Below, piece after piece: positions 1 through 11,466 of a stretch of 64,000 bases of DNA. Each line of letters opens with the position of its first letter. The stretch's first letter is position 1. The stretch lies in NCBI RefSeq assembly GCF_001632365.1, contig NW_024468591.1, positions 35,512-99,511 of the forward strand. Reading direction: 5' to 3'. The notes beneath the pieces were generated by a model. It was not told the DNA's origin. It made no database searches and saw nothing but the letters and a program-made list of their open reading frames with translations. Source of the DNA: Laetiporus sulphureus 93-53. Taxonomy: Eukaryota; Basidiomycota; Agaricomycetes; Polyporales; Laetiporaceae. The position numbers and the translations under genes were made by a program.

Positions 1-559
1 AAATTGCTCTCGGTATCGTCGGCACGTGTTGTTCAAGACGTTATTGTCCGTTGACCAGTGCAGATGTGCTCCACCAAGAGCTGCCCTGCCCGGCCGGATG
101 CATGCTTACTGCCGAGCATGAGAAGCTCTATTTTTTAGCTTGTAAATTCGCTGTTGAAATCAATGCAGATAGCCACGCATATATAAATGCGGTGTCTTCA
201 CGTTCGATGGGATGTCAGCACGTCAAATCATGGGCTTGGTTCTCAGCTTGTTATTTCCCTTCTGGTGGAGGATTTGGGTTGTGTCTGCGGACACTGTTCC
301 TGTGAGTTCAGCTTCATAGCATAGGATCGCTGATCTTGATACTACACACGCATTTCCAGGTGGCAGATGAGAAGTTTGGCTCAACAGACAGCTTCATATC
401 CTCTGATAATGATGGTGGCATTTGTCTCGTTAATGATCTCAGCAAATCCTCCCTCTCCGTATGCAAGTCCGTGAATAATCGCATGATGGGTTACTAAGTC
501 ATTGTGCTAGATCTCATTGGATTGTCTCTTCGGAGAGCCTGAATCATCCTCCCTTCCAC
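1..559. other. No recognised gene
   Basis: Short open frames only (the longest on the plus strand is 51-305). None has a recognisable domain or convincing exon structure. The right end may contain the unidentified first exon of the F-box-like gene that follows. Confidence 0.4.
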
Positions 560-2096
560 CCTCCGCTGTGCTGCCTGAAGACCCATCTATTCTCGTAAGT
601 GAAATGATGCCATTTTTATCAAAAGGCACCATCTGAGTTCTGACACAGTCACCTCTCTGTACGAAGCGGAGGAGAAAACTGACATATTTTCTCAAGTACC
701 GACCGAACTAGTCATTGCAATCGCAAAGTTGTTGCCGGATGACGATCTCATCAGTTTCACGATGACATCATGCCACTTGCACTTCATCGGTGTCCCAATC
801 TATCTGGATCACTATGGCATACACATTTTAGCCACGAATGGTGATTTCACTTTGTCTGGATGGAGATGCGCTTCCATTCTAGGTTTTTGGCGCTATTCTC
901 TTGTTTTTCAATGCCCAACGACTCTACGCATCACATTCTCCGATGATTCCATCAAAGATGGTCGAATCAGTTGTTTCCTTTTATCCTTGCAGCGCATCCC
1001 TGCATTGAAAACCATGCAGCTCAGATTCACGGCGACTCCACATGCAGAACTAGCCCGGCTGTTAGAGAGCCTCGAGGGCATGGCTGTCATGAATCTTATG
1101 GCTTGGCACTGCAGTTCCGAAGTCTATCATCCGTTCAAACTCATGAGATGCATACCACCTCGTTTTCCCCTCTCCCTATCTTCACTGAAGGTTTTCGAGC
1201 CTCAGGTATCTGCACTATTCGATGCCCTGCTTTATCGATGGACAGTGGCGAGTATTAATGCCTCCAACATCACCGAACTCACTTTGAACACCCCGGGCAT
1301 CGGAACACCTCCTTGAACTCATATCTTCGAGCGACTCGCAGTGCCGACCTTGCAGGTCCTGTGAATTGAGGGCAAACTCACGCAGCTCGTGCTTGATCGA
1401 TTCCTACGTCATCACGATGACCTTCGCGAACTCCATATCGGGTTCCACTCCCATTGTGGTGGTGCCACACATCGACGCTGCCTCCCCCCTTCATTGCCTC
1501 GACTGCGGATCCTGGATGGCCCACTTACATACCTCATCTGACTGTTGAGCGATTCCCACCATCTGCTTTCAGCTTTGGAGAAGCTCGTCGTACTGCCAGA
1601 TCAAGATCATATTAATCCTGCCGATTATGTGTGCAACCTTGTAAGAGTGGTGGAATGTGTTGGAGCGTGCAGCGCATTGTGGTGTTTCAACTGCACCATC
1701 CCCTTTCAGCTTGCAGCTGAGAATGACACTCCATTTGGTGATTATTACCTTCACACATTGGATGTCGCTCTTACTCACGTAAGTTGCATCACTCTCGAAC
1801 AAGCCTCGCGGCTGAAGCACAAAGATGCATTCAGTTCCTCGCTGCTGGTAAGCACACGCGAACATTTATGCTATTCATATGTCTAAACGAACCCTATCCA
1901 TAAGCGTCACCTTCCACATTGGTTGCAGCAATTCCCTGCACTCCTTTCCCTGCAGATGTGGGAAGATGCCACTGTCGACCGAAATGTCGAATTGTCTCTG
2001 ATCTGGGAGACGTGCGCTCTCATCGATATCTGGATTAATTCAGGGGATAAAAAACTTTCTTGGAAAGCAGGGTCGGATGATGGTAGTACCCAGTAA
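560..2096 (+). pseudogene. F-box-like protein gene, decayed
   Basis: A short N-terminal exon appears to end at a GTAAGT donor at 595, with an acceptor at 648. The next exon reads VPTELVIAIAKLLPDDDL, an F-box-like motif of the kind that begins the large fungal families of F-box/leucine-rich-repeat proteins, which act as substrate adaptors of SCF ubiquitin ligases. A leucine-rich stretch follows to 1316. In-frame stops at 1315-1317 and about 1363 interrupt the same reading, which resumes as LTQLVLDRFLRHHDDLRELH and continues in another frame at 1545-1886. A last exon-like segment ends WKAGSDDGSTQ at 2096. The stops and frame changes argue for a pseudogene. Unrecognised introns could rescue part of it, and the start codon was not found. 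Confidence 0.55.
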
Positions 2097-2983
2097 GAAT
2101 CTGTTACGCCATCTCCTGTTTACATTAGCGTTTCTGCCTTATGTCCCATCAATGTTTCCTGAGTCTGCACGTCTAAATGTACAACTGAATTCTATTTCCA
2201 ATATTTCTCCAAGAGTACTCGCACTACACCCAGCCGCTACGCAGTTGCACTGACGCTTCTCTGGAATCGGTTAGTGGGTTACAACCCATTTCGTACTCGG
2301 CCAGAATCCCTATCACACTACGTATCACTGGTGCGTACCTATCCTTGCTGCGATCGGTGCTCGCTGACGTATTGGCCCAGGCTGCCCATACAGCATGCCT
2401 TGTCCTTCATGTATTGGAACTGCTCATGTCACCTCCTGCGTGGTATCCAGACCTCTTTCCGGTCGTCAATGTTCTTTTATCTACTCCTGTATTTGCGCTG
2501 GCATGGCTGTGGAGCATGCCTTAGGTGGCCACCGGGCTCCGACACGAAAAATGAAGTCGGGACCAAAGTTGTCAAAGAGAACGCAGATGGTGCTGTGCAA
2601 AACGGGAGCAGCAGCTCCATCGGAGGGATCAAGCACGAAGTCGATGCCCGTGCGATCAGATTATGTGCAGGGTTTCATCAGAGTGGGAGCGTCAGCTCTG
2701 TGCCACATATTAACTCTATATTGTATCTCACAGTCTCTTATCTCGGATCTCAAAGCCGACATCCTAGAGCTATCATTGCTGCGATGCGCTATGGTTGGCG
2801 TAAGTTAAATAGTAAGTCATTTGAAGGGAAGAGAACGACGAAGGATACAACTACAAAGCAAAGACTTCACACGAATCACCACGCGATGCAACTGGAACAT
2901 AGAGAGCAGACATAGATCAAGCCAATTTTCTGAGTGCGCGGCCAGTCAACATTACACAATCTGCATAAATGAAGATAGAATGC
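2097..2983. other. Unidentified open frames, no assignable gene
   Basis: Plus-strand frames at 2274-2915 and 2395-2808 overlap in different phases. A hydrophobic, leucine-rich reading across about 2330-2520 ends at a stop near 2524. No family is recognised and no convincing splice pattern joins the frames, so this may be decayed coding sequence. Confidence 0.3.
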
Positions 2984-3517
2984 TTACTGTTTCTTTGGTC
3001 GGCATCCAAGCGTCTCCTTTCCATGTTTCCTGAGCACTATGTGAGGCACTTGATCATGTGTGAGCTGCGTGAGGACCCAGGATACATCAGCAACTGCCAT
3101 GTTCCAGTCCGACAAGTTCACTTCTTCTGCAGCTAGTCTCCACCACAGAAGGGCAAGAAGGACCGTGAGCAACCCGTTTTGACCGGGCTTTCTGAGCTTG
3201 GTCCAATCACCACCACCGCCGGGTATTGGATGCCCAGAAATATCATTTTTTCTCCACTCCGGTTGAAGGCCAGCCCACCACAGCCACCAGGAGCAAGTGT
3301 ACTCATCTAGGCTCTCGATGACTGGAAGGTTTGACAGCATGCGACAGTGCACACGAAGCCAGTGTGTGACCTGGGGTGGGCAGTTGGTAGCATCAAGGCC
3401 TCTGATCTGTAGTAAGTCAGCAGATGACAGTGTATCAAGGTGTGCATCACTTACCGCAGTCTTAAAACCGTAACTGTTCTCAACTGCTATCCACAGTGAG
3501 ACACATCTGTTGAACTC
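2984..3517 (-). pseudogene. 3' half of orphan gene split by a retrotransposon
   Basis: This is the downstream half of a minus-strand gene whose upstream half is 12126-12715. It is Trp-rich, with CSWWLWWAGLQPEWR and PGQNGLLTVLLALLWWRL, and ends RPKKQ at 2984. I recognise this WW/NG/ALLWW style from orphan proteins frequent in Agaricomycete genomes but cannot name a function. Removing the element and one copy of the 5-bp duplication gives one uninterrupted frame of 373 codons including the stop, with phase preserved exactly across the junction. The gene was therefore intact when the element inserted, and is now broken. Confidence 0.75.
3513..3517. repeat. Target-site duplication, left copy (AACTC)
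   Basis: The five bases AACTC directly before the LTR (which begins TGTCA at 3518) are repeated exactly at 12126-12130 directly after the other LTR. A 5-bp duplication is typical of Ty3/Gypsy integration. Confidence 0.9.
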
Positions 3518-4176
3518 TGTCACGGCATGCCGATGACAAAGATAGACAACCAAAATAGGGTCCCCTTGAGGGCCCCCCTGGCTAAGAGCCTACAGCGACA
3601 AGCTGTGGCAGTACGACGTGCCCACTGACGAGGCCTAGTAGCTGGTCACCGAGCAAGACTTACTGGTGAGGCTAGAGGTGCTATCACACAAGTGAGGATG
3701 TGATAAAATGTATAGCACACTGAGAGTGTCTGGTAAGACCCCTCTGTGATGGTAGTGGTGGACGAAGGAGAATAAGACTGAGGTCTCCTCCTCGTCTCGC
3801 TGGTCCTTATATACATGATTGCTATGCTACTGTACAGTACTACCTAAGCGAGTCCCATGCTATCCTACTGGTCAGTGCTACAATCGTACGACATGTCCCA
3901 ATTATCCTGATTGGCTGCCTAATAATAACCCACAGAGACGGAGCTCCTTTTGAGCACGCAATATGGCATCATGGCGATTGCAACATATGACGCCATGCCG
4001 AGGAGTTCGGTGTCACATGATAATGCCGAGAGAGATTCAAGATCATGTGACTGGATGCCTCGTTATCTTATCTCATTAGGTCACGTGACTTCTTGTGCGA
4101 CGAGAAATGATGAAAAATGATATGCTCCTTGATAGCATTTGTTCCTATAATGACTTTGTCAGGTAAAACCGTGACA
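3518..4176 (-). repeat. 3' LTR of element 1
   Basis: The LTR is 659 bp and begins TGTCA and ends TGACA, giving a 5-bp terminal inverted repeat. It is about 98 percent identical to 11467-12125. In sense orientation it contains TATATAA (complement of 3807-3813) and, 33 nt from the first T, TCAGTCTTATTCT (complement of 3769-3781), the 13-mer that pairs with the primer-binding site. Confidence 0.95.
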
Positions 4177-4189
4177 TCACTCCCTTCTC
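4177..4189 (-). other. Polypurine tract of element 1
   Basis: On the sense strand GAGAAGGGAGTGA lies directly before the 3' LTR, the expected place and composition for the plus-strand DNA priming site. It begins about 5 bases after the end of the readable dUTPase frame. Confidence 0.7.
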
Positions 4190-4194
4190 AAGGT

Positions 4195-7100
4195 TCATCG
4201 TCCCGATGAGCCAAAGCCTTTGGCTCCTCATATGGTTCGCTTTGCGAGTGAACTATCTGCTTCAGAAATGATTCCTGGAGCATAGCGTTCGCATATGAGT
4301 TGTGTGACACGATCGCCTGTTCTGACCTCGAATGGTTTGCTGGTCATATTAACGAGAAGCACCTTGATTTCCCCTGTGTAATCTGGGTCAATTACCCCTG
4401 CTGTGACATCGATTCCTTTGAGGGCTAGCCCACTTCGGGGGGCCACTCGAATGTATGTCCACTTTGGGGGATCAATCGCAAGTCCGGTGCCAATGAGCAT
4501 TCTGGAGTATGGGGGGATATCTATGTCTTGTATGGACTTGACATCCCAGCCAACAGCTTCTGCAGAACCCTTGTAGGGTGCTCTGGCATTCGGATGGGTG
4601 CGGAAGAAGAACATGAATTCATCAGGGTGATCAGACAGAGCGATTTTGTGCACTTTGCGTGTTCGCGGCTTTGCTCTTGGAGCATCTGGGTGTGCCTTGT
4701 GGAATTCCTCTACTTTGTCTTTGACGTTTGTGAGATTTTTCAATGGTTCCCAAGTATTATCGCTGTGGTCGTAGTCCAACCATTTCATGAGATACTGGGT
4801 TTTGTTATACCTGACTCTCGAATCCAGGATGTCTTCTATGTCCCATTCTTCCTCTCTGTCAATGATGACTGGGGGGTTAGGGGGAGGTACTCATCCCGGG
4901 ATAGAGTCTTGATGGAACATTATAAGCTTAGAAGCATGAAACACGGGATGTATCTTCATGTCTGCTGGTAGTTGCAGTTTGAATGATACGACTCCGATCT
5001 TTTCGAGGATCTTGAATGGTCCATAGTTTTGAGTCGCTAGCTTTTGGCTTTTGACTTTGACGTGAAGATCTTTTCCTCGAATAAGCACTTCATCTCCTAC
5101 TTTGAAAGGGACGTCCTGCTTTTTAAGGTCGAAGTACCATTTCATTCTTTCTGCTGCTAACGATAAAGCGGCACGAGCTTGTTCCTGTGCTTGATCGCAG
5201 TTATGGAATAGGTGTTCCAGGGATGGATGTTGTATTCCTTCCAGCACGTCTGGCACCATTCAGGGGTGTTGACCATGCTCAATGAAAAATGGGGACAGGC
5301 CTGTCGATTCTGAAGCTTGGTTGTTGTATGCGAATTCCGCTGTGGGCAATAGTGTAGCCCAATCAGTTTGTCGGTAAGTGCAATACATGCGCAGATATTG
5401 CTCCAGAATTTGGTTGACTCGCTCAGTCTGTCCATCTGTTTCAGGGTGATAAGCTGTAGACATCGTAGATTTGATATGAAGTTTCTGGCAGAACTCCTGG
5501 AATAGCTTGGCTGAGAACTGTGTGCCTCGATCTGATATGATCTGCTGGAGAATTCTGTGGAGTTTGAATACTTCAGTGTAGAAAATTGATGCTACTTGAG
5601 ATGCTGTCACCATGTCGTCTACTGGGTAGAAGTGTGCATGTTTGGTGAACCTGTCGACGACTACCAGAATGGCGGTCTTCTTTTCTTCCCTATAGTCTGG
5701 GCTTGGCAGTAACTGCATAATCAGGTCACATGTAACCATTTCCCAAGGTCCTTCTGGTACTGGATTAGGTTGTAACAGTCCATAAGGCTTTTGCTTGCTC
5801 GTCTTGTTTCTTTGACAAGTTACGCAGCCTTGGACGTACTTTTTTACATCAATGGTAAGCCCTGGCCATCAGTAATTCCTGCTAATCAGCTCTTGCGTCT
5901 TCCATCGTCTGGGGTGTCTGGCCGTGGAGATGTCGTGGTGCAGCTGGATCAGCTCATTCCACAGTGCAGAGTCTTTTAGAATGTAGACTTTTCCTCTTCT
6001 GAGCAGCAATCCATGCTCAAAGTTCCACTCTTGGAGGTCTTTTCCGAACTCTCGCTTGCCAGTTTTTAGTAGGTGCTGGTAACCTTTGGTCATTTCATCA
6101 TCTAGTAGTGCCGATTTCACTCTTTCAAGAAGTTTTGCATTGTCAACTTCGGAGGAATGAGTGGCTGAGATCGCGTGGATGGCAAAATATTCAGGTCGAA
6201 GCAAAGTTTGCCCTGAATTGTCATTGCTCACCCCCTTCTCATGATCTGGCCTCCTGGACAGAGGATCGGCACACATCATCATCTTTCCGGGGCGGTGACA
6301 GAGAATAAAGTTAAATCTTGTAAGGTAAAGTGACCAGCGAGCTTGTCGTCTGGTCAATGTTTGAGCTTGTCAGAAATAGGTAAGATTTAGGTGAGCCGAC
6401 CATATCTCAACCGGGTGAGGGTGTCCTTCGAAGTACTGCCGGTATTCTTCCAAAGCCCGAATGATGGCTGGCATTTCCTTGTCGTAGATCTCATAGTTTC
6501 ACTCATGTTCATTGAGCGATTTGGAGTAATATGCGACAGGATGCCAGAGTTCATCTTCTCCCAACTGTTCAAGGACCGCACCTGTGGCAAAGTCCGAGGC
6601 ATCCGTTTCTAAGCTAAAGGGACGGGTTGCATTGGGGAGTGCTAGGATCGGGGCAGAAGTGAATGCAGTCTTGAGGGCTTCAAATGCCTTTTGTTGAGGT
6701 TCTTCCCATTTCCATGTGCATCCTTACATGTTAATAGAGTCAAGGGTCGAGTCATCGATCCGAAATCCTTGATGAATCATCGATAGAAATTTGCCAGACC
6801 AAGGAATGCTTGCACTTGCTTTACCTTGGTGGGCACTGGCCACTTGAGCATGCCGTCGACCTTCTCTGAGTCCATCTGTATTGACCCCTTTGAGATTATG
6901 AGTTCGAGAAACTTGACAAAAGTGGTCGCAAAGTGACACTTTTCTGGTTTCACGAACAGGTCATTGTCTCGGAGTTGTTGTAGAACCTTTTTAGTCAGAC
7001 AGTCGTGTTCCTCCTGGTTATCTGTAAAGATGATGATGTCATCTATATAGACTGCCACCTTTCCAGTGCGAATGAGATCACCTAAGACATCGTTCATCAT

Positions 7101-8360
7101 AGCCTGGAAAGTGCTAGGAGCATTACAGAATCTGAAGTACATGACAGTAGGTTCAAATAATCCTCTATGGGTAATGAACGCTGCCTTTTCCTTATCTCCC
7201 TTTCGAAGGCGTACATTGTTGTACCCCCATCTCAGGTCTAGGGTGGTAAATATACTGGCCCTAGAGATTCCGTCAATGAGGTCATTGATTCACGGAAGTG
7301 GGAATTTGTTCTTCTTGGTGACACTGTTTAATGCCCTGTAGTCTTGGACAAGTCTAAGAGAGCCATCCTTCTTTTTTACAAAAAGTACTGAAGCAGCGTA
7401 AGGGGATTTAGATGGTTGAATGTAGCCTTTGGCTTGTTCGCTGTCAATCCATTCGTCGAGCGAGTTCTTCTCTCGTAAAGACATAGGGTATACTTTTGCC
7501 GGTCTCGGGATTGCCACGTCTGGGACAAGATCAATTGCGTGATCGTAGGGCTTACGCGTCGGCATTCTTTCTGAGCTCTTCTTCAAGAACACATCTTCAA
7601 ATTGATGAAATTCTGGAGGGATGAACTTGGACCAATATTCTTTGTCCTGTGTCTCTTCTGTCGGCTGTTCTACCAAATGCTCCTTTACCTTCTTGCTTAT
7701 GCCTAGGATGTCGTGCACCATGTTATGAAGATCCTGGTCTTGCAAGTCTATCCAGTTCATGAAGTTATCTTCCTGATCCCACCCATCATCCATGTGTACG
7801 TCGGGGGGAATTGCTTCATCTTCGAGCCGAGGTTGCGATAGAAGGTTGACTTCTTCTTTGCATACTTTGACTCGTTGCTTCCTCGTGTGTCTGCATCTTG
7901 AGAACGTGACCTCTCTATGTTCCCAGTCAACTCAGGAGTTATGTTCTTGTAAGAACTTCATGCTGAGGATCATTGACATGCATCCAAGGTTTGTGACGAG
8001 CAAACTCTCGGTTGATCGGTGCCCCCCGATTAAGATGCTTGTGACTACACGATGAGTAATTGCGCCATCTTTGTTGAGGCTGGCGTCTGCGTTGAGGATT
8101 CAGATTTCATGGTTTAGAGGTATCATCTTAAACCCGTGCTTCTCAGCGAATCTTTGGTCGATATAGCAAGAGAATGCTCCAGAATCCAATAGTGCCATCA
8201 TCTGGATTTCTCGTGATACGAATCCTATCGGCAATTCGATCGAATGTTTAGAAAAACCCGCGGATGCAATATATAGATGATCGCTAGGTACATTCGTTCT
8301 CACGGTACTAATACAATTGTCCTGAAGTGTGACACCAGACTCGTCTACACTTCGTACTGA
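4195..8360 (-). pseudogene. pol: Pol polyprotein of element 1: PR-RT-RH-IN-chromodomain-dUTPase
   Basis: The frame overlaps the end of gag and is -1 to it. Domains in order: protease with LLDSGAFSCYI near 8190; reverse transcriptase with [19 protein letters not shown] and YIDDIIIF (about 7700-6900); RNase H (about 6720-6330); integrase with VDRFTKHAHFY, ISDRGTQF and ETDGQTERVNQILEQY (about 6100-5150); chromodomain including LMKWLDYDHSDNTWEPL (about 4890-4640); and a dUTPase (about 4640-4195) with GWDVKS, PRSGLALKGIDV, GVIDPDYTGEIKV and GDRVTQLI. In-frame TGA codons lie at 8100, 7932, 7290, 6777, 6499, 6370, 5869, 5260, 4891 and 4228, and a one-base shift lies near 6720. The last TGA falls just before dUTPase motif V (GAKGFGSSG). 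The copy is not functional, but its domain plan is clear. The chromodomain implies chromatin-targeted integration; the dUTPase would hydrolyse dUTP. Confidence 0.92.
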
Positions 8361-10162
8361 AAATTCTCTGAGAAATCATCTATCTCGACGATTCTTGCAT
8401 TGGTGTCCTTGACCGTAGATGTCGATGCCATTGATGCTGTGTCCGAGCTCTTCGCCTTGTCTTTGCCTTTGCTGGACGGTGGTGTAGTCGACGTTGTGCT
8501 CATCCCACGAAGTGCAGCAATTGCTTGTTCCAGTGCTGCAATTTGAGCTGATGAGCCCGCGCTACTTTCTTCTTCCACCTGTCGCACGTTCGTCACCTTG
8601 CCCTTCCCTTTTCCTTGCCCTTGCTTTGGGGTGGATCGTGTCTGAAACCGCTTGCCCTTGTATTCTGGCTTGGGGAAGGGGCACCGCTTTCCTCGTTCAT
8701 AGGCGTGCTTTCTGCAGAACAAACATAGTTTGTTTGCCAGCCATCTGTCCTGTTCCGGGGATAGTTCATGTGCGATTCGTGCGCTTGTGTCCATTTCATT
8801 AGGATCCTTGGGAGCGGTCGCCCTGGTCATTGCGGTCTGTCCTATAGACTTGTTGCCTGGGATTTGTTGGAGATGTTTGATTTCGATCTCCAAGCAGAAC
8901 TCGAGATAGTCCATCCAGGTGGTTGGAATCTTCGAGGGGTCTAGAGTCTCCATTACTGACATGACCGTTTGAATGTGGGTCGACCGTTGTTCCCTGATTT
9001 TGATGATTACGTCTTCGTCAGAGTATCCTGATTCGGGGGCGTAAGCCCTGAAATTTTCTGCGAAGGCGATCATTGTCTTGTGGTGATTTGCACAGTGTGC
9101 ATCTAGCAAAGATTGTGCCGTGCACTTGGGGTCAAGCATCTTGTATGCCATTTTCAGTTTCCTGGTGTATTCTGCCCATGTACCAACGTCTTGTCCGGAG
9201 GCGAGCTTGATTGCGTACTCTTTCATGTATAGAGCAGCTCCGCCTTCCAGATGAGCGTTGGCTTGCCGAATTTTGTCCTTGTCATCTGTGAAATGGTTAT
9301 AATCGAGCCAGATGAGCAGGTTCATGAACCAAGTTTCAAAGTTTTCCGACGACTTCCTTCCCAAATACTTGGGAGGATCGAGGAGCTTAATTCGGCGAGG
9401 CGATTGACTGGATTGGCCAGCCGGTTGTTGGATACCTGTGGAGGGCACATTGATGATGGCATTGTTGAGTCGGGACTCTAAGCCAATGATGTAGGTGGTG
9501 GTCTTCTCCTGTGCCTCCTTCAGGGTGACCATGTTGCCGTAAAGGGCGTCCATCTGACCCTTTACTTCATCTTTGTAATCTTCAAAGTCCTTGCAGATTG
9601 CTTGAGCTTTGAGCGTCAGACTGTTATTTGACTTGATGAGCTGTTCGTTGTTGGCAGAGAGGGTGCCAATCTGGGCTCTTGCGGTCCTTAGTTGGTCTCG
9701 CGTTTCCACCACCATTATTTCGACGTGGATGCGGGCCAAGATCTCTTCTTCCAATGAGGCTACCGTGCGCTCATGCCGTTCATCCATTTTTTGACGTAAT
9801 GCTTCGTACGAGCTTACAACATCGCGCATGATGAACGCTCGCACCATATTCATTGTCAATTCTTTTACATCTCTTGGAATGGTATCAGGTGCGGTGGTGT
9901 CTGCGGCCTCCTCGATTGTTGCGTAAGGGATCCCCTGTCATTCCCAAGTCTGAGGTGTGGTGAATTCTGGCAGGGTGGTGGGCGATGGGTTTCTGACTAC
10001 TCCCGATGCCTTGGGTGTGCTGCTGTTGTGGGGTTCTTCCACAGGGGCAGCTGGTCCTGCTTCAGATGATGTGGAGGGGGCGTTACTCCTCCATGGGTCA
10101 GAAGATTCACTTGCAGTATGTCCTTCTGGAAATGTAACACTGCCAAGATCATACTGAGACAT
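8345..10162 (-). pseudogene. gag: Gag of element 1
   Basis: Translation starts MSQYDLGSVTFPEG, has an N-terminal Ser/Pro/Thr-rich part, a long coiled coil (about 9860-9560), and a retrotransposon Gag core with LDPPKYLGRKSSENFETW and LEGGAALYMKEYA. A Cys/His cluster CLFCRKHAYERGKRCP departs from the standard CX2CX4HX4C knuckle. A Lys/Gly-rich tail follows and the frame ends FSENFQYEV at 8345. One in-frame TGA at 9938-9940 separates the N-terminal 74 codons from the rest without a frame change, so the copy is broken. Gag would form the virus-like particle and bind element RNA. Pol is entered by a -1 shift near the end. Confidence 0.85.
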
Positions 10163-10216
10163 TGGGATCGATGTTGAGGAGAGGGGAAATGATGAGTTCG
10201 AAATGGTAGCTTTTTA

Positions 10217-11415
10217 CTAGAGTTGGTTATCGGCTCCCAGTAAGCGTGCTAGTTCGATGATATGGTTTCTCCGTGCTGTGGCTTCTTCGAGCCTTGCTGG
10301 GCGAGGATGTCTTTATTCTGGAAAGTCTCTGTACCAGTTTGTCCAGAAGAGTTCTTCGTCTTCTTGATACAACCGAGCAAGACGTTCCCAGTAAGCATTT
10401 TTTATCCACTCGCGAACTGGATCGATTATCTCGATGTCTGTTTCAATGAGTCAAAAAGGTGTGTGCAGGGTGACTCGACGTTCGATGTCAACCGGATAAT
10501 GATAAAGCGGGATGGATCGCTCTGATAGTAGGGGTTGATAGATGAAGTACCCCGTGCACACCAGATGATGATAGAGGTCGGTGATGTAGTGGTCGACCAC
10601 GTAGTTTCTGAATACAAAACTGACTTGATACCAGGGCATGAAACTGCTGATACGGTAGTACAAAAATATTACTGGTCCTAGTAAGGCCAGTAGCACGACT
10701 CCTTCTCGAACCTCACAATGTCTCTTCCTACGCGCTCCTGCTCCTTGTTGATACCTCTGAACAAAATCTTTCCTAGTCTCACGCAGAGCTCGATAGCGAT
10801 GCGCCTATCGATGAATGTAAAGTCGTCGCCTCGTCCAATCCTCTCGTTTAAAGCTCCTAGGTGTCACAGAATGTGATCGCGGCACTGAATTTGTGCTTCC
10901 GTGAACTTAGCCGTGATGTGGGGCTGCTGTAAGACTTTGTAACGCTGAATAGTGGCGTATACAGTTGGCGCAATGTTCTCGGGAAGTGTGCCTTTGGGAT
11001 TCTTGTGGATCCCTCGAGGGTGATAGTTCTGGGAGAGTGCGAATGCGAGTACGGCAGTGGCGTCATCGTTAGACCACCAATAAGGTTTGTAGATGGGTAC
11101 TGAGGGGTCAGATGCGTCTTTGGGAATTGCTTCAGCCCATGAGCTGACCTTAGAGCGAAGCTTCTGAAGGTTTGAGTGGTAGTCGTCAGGCTTGGCTCGG
11201 AGTAGGTTGCTCGCCGTTAGACGAAGAGTGCGATGAGGATCGCGTTGGTAAGGATGGTAGCATCCGTTGGGCGGAACGATACCGTTGTGTACTTGTGGTG
11301 CTTTACCGGTCGATGCAGCACTGTTCCTTTTGAAGGAAGGGAGTGGCTTAGGCAGTAGAGGTGAAGTGGAATGGTATGAAGGAAGTGGTGTGGATCTCTG
11401 GGCGAAAATGTGCAG
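10217..11415 (-). pseudogene. Pre-Gag coding region of element 1
   Basis: Between the PBS and gag the sense strand has about 400 codons of protein-like sequence, where Ty3 elements normally have only a short leader. One frame is open from 11415 and reads through a single TGA (10864-10866) to about 10,690, with a Pro-rich start and then PYWWSNDDATAVLAFALSQN. After a one-base shift the reading continues with a hydrophobic helix (LLALLGPVIFLYYRI) and a charged helical tail (YWERLARLYQEDEELFWTNW), interrupted by TGA at 10451 and TAA near 10,305, and stops at TAG 10217-10219. Gag begins 54 bases later. No family is recognised. Element 2 has a region of similar size and layout, whose last 25 residues resemble these. 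Confidence 0.6.
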
Positions 11416-11451
11416 TTACCAGTGTTAGACACTTGGTAGGGGCGTAAAAGG

Positions 11452-11464
11452 TCAGTCTTATTCT
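11452..11464 (-). promoter_or_regulatory. Self-complementary primer-binding site of element 1
   Basis: Sense AGAATAAGACTGA starts two bases after the 5' LTR. It is not followed by a TGG-type tRNA match but is the exact complement of TCAGTCTTATTCT within the LTR (complement of 11718-11730), which sits about 30 nt after the TATA box, where the RNA should begin. This is the layout of Tf1/sushi-type self-priming, in which the 5' end of the RNA folds back and primes minus-strand DNA. Confidence 0.8.
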
Positions 11465-11466
11465 AA

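Noticed and set aside
2984..3553. N-terminus starting at 3553 for the minus-strand Trp-rich frame
   Set aside because: The first residues (MVVYLCHRHAV) lie in the LTR; the true continuation is at 12126-12715.
4528..4971. Plus-strand frame within element 1
   Set aside because: It is antisense to the chromodomain/dUTPase coding region.
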